Shown here: piece by piece, positions 13,365 to 13,419 of the stretch | Layout of the letters: each line of letters begins with the position of its first letter | How positions within the stretch are numbered: the stretch's first letter is position 1 | Source: Solirubrobacterales bacterium | GTDB taxonomy: Bacteria > Actinomycetota > Thermoleophilia > Solirubrobacterales > Solirubrobacteraceae | NCBI GenBank assembly: GCA_003157595.1 | Contig: PMKB01000186.1 | Location: forward strand, 3,552 to 16,970 | DNA: 13,419 nt | Direction: 5' to 3' | Translations under genes and position numbers: made by a program | Notes under the pieces: model-generated | Databases searched by the model: none | Seen by the model: the letters and a program-made list of their open reading frames with translations, nothing else | What the model was told of the DNA's origin: nothing

Positions 13365-13419
13365 GAACCAGCTCGACGCGCTGATCGCGCGGCTCGAGCG
13401 GGCCGGTGAGCAGTTGCGA
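13351..13419 (+). CDS. Start of a small protein, possibly exonuclease VII small-subunit-like (partial)
   Basis: Only 23 codons are in the window, beginning at ATG 13351 inside the end of nusB (14-bp overlap). The visible part, MSTPENQLDALIARLERAGE, is a charged amphipathic helix. The pattern L-x-x-L-x-RLE at the N-terminus resembles the small coiled XseB subunit of exonuclease VII, and small proteins of that kind occur after nusB in related actinobacteria. The evidence is too short for a firm name. Confidence 0.4.
   Translation, partial: MSTPENQLDALIARLERAGEQLR

Overview
The window is GC-rich DNA with densely packed, overlapping genes and GTG starts. Gene content and order (pilM-N-O, aroC-aroKB-aroQ-pepP, efp-nusB) suggest an actinobacterium, most likely of the Thermoleophilia/Solirubrobacterales type. 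That placement is an inference from gene order and protein style.

Region 1 (1-3995, + strand) is the end of a type IV pilus locus. It holds the C-terminal tail of a probable prepilin peptidase, then pilM, pilN, pilO and a fourth single-pass protein in the usual place of PilP. The last four overlap by ATGA start/stop junctions, so they are probably translationally coupled and build the inner-membrane alignment complex of the pilus.

Region 2 (4130-8356, + strand) is a shikimate operon that starts at a probable leaderless promoter: aroC, a fused shikimate kinase/dehydroquinate synthase (aroKB), aroQ and an Xaa-Pro dipeptidase/aminopeptidase. Every junction is a 4-bp start/stop overlap. AroB, AroQ, AroK and AroC cover four of the seven steps from DAHP to chorismate.

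Region 3 (8328-12120) looks like an accessory block between pepP and efp, genes that are often close neighbours in actinobacteria. On the - strand it has two coupled, paralogous multi-pass GT87-like membrane glycosyltransferases. Divergent from them, on the + strand, is a nine-helix membrane protein with the layout of a presenilin/signal-peptide-peptidase intramembrane aspartyl protease: Asp in predicted TM6, GYGD in TM7 and a PAL-like motif before TM9. This is the most interesting item in the window. A small ABM-like protein follows on the - strand.

Region 4 (12200-13419, + strand) returns to housekeeping: efp from a second leaderless promoter with the same TAGACT box as aroC, then nusB and the start of a small protein that resembles the exonuclease VII small subunit.

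No rRNA, tRNA, CRISPR array or insertion sequence was recognised. No gene-free stretch exceeds 300 bases.
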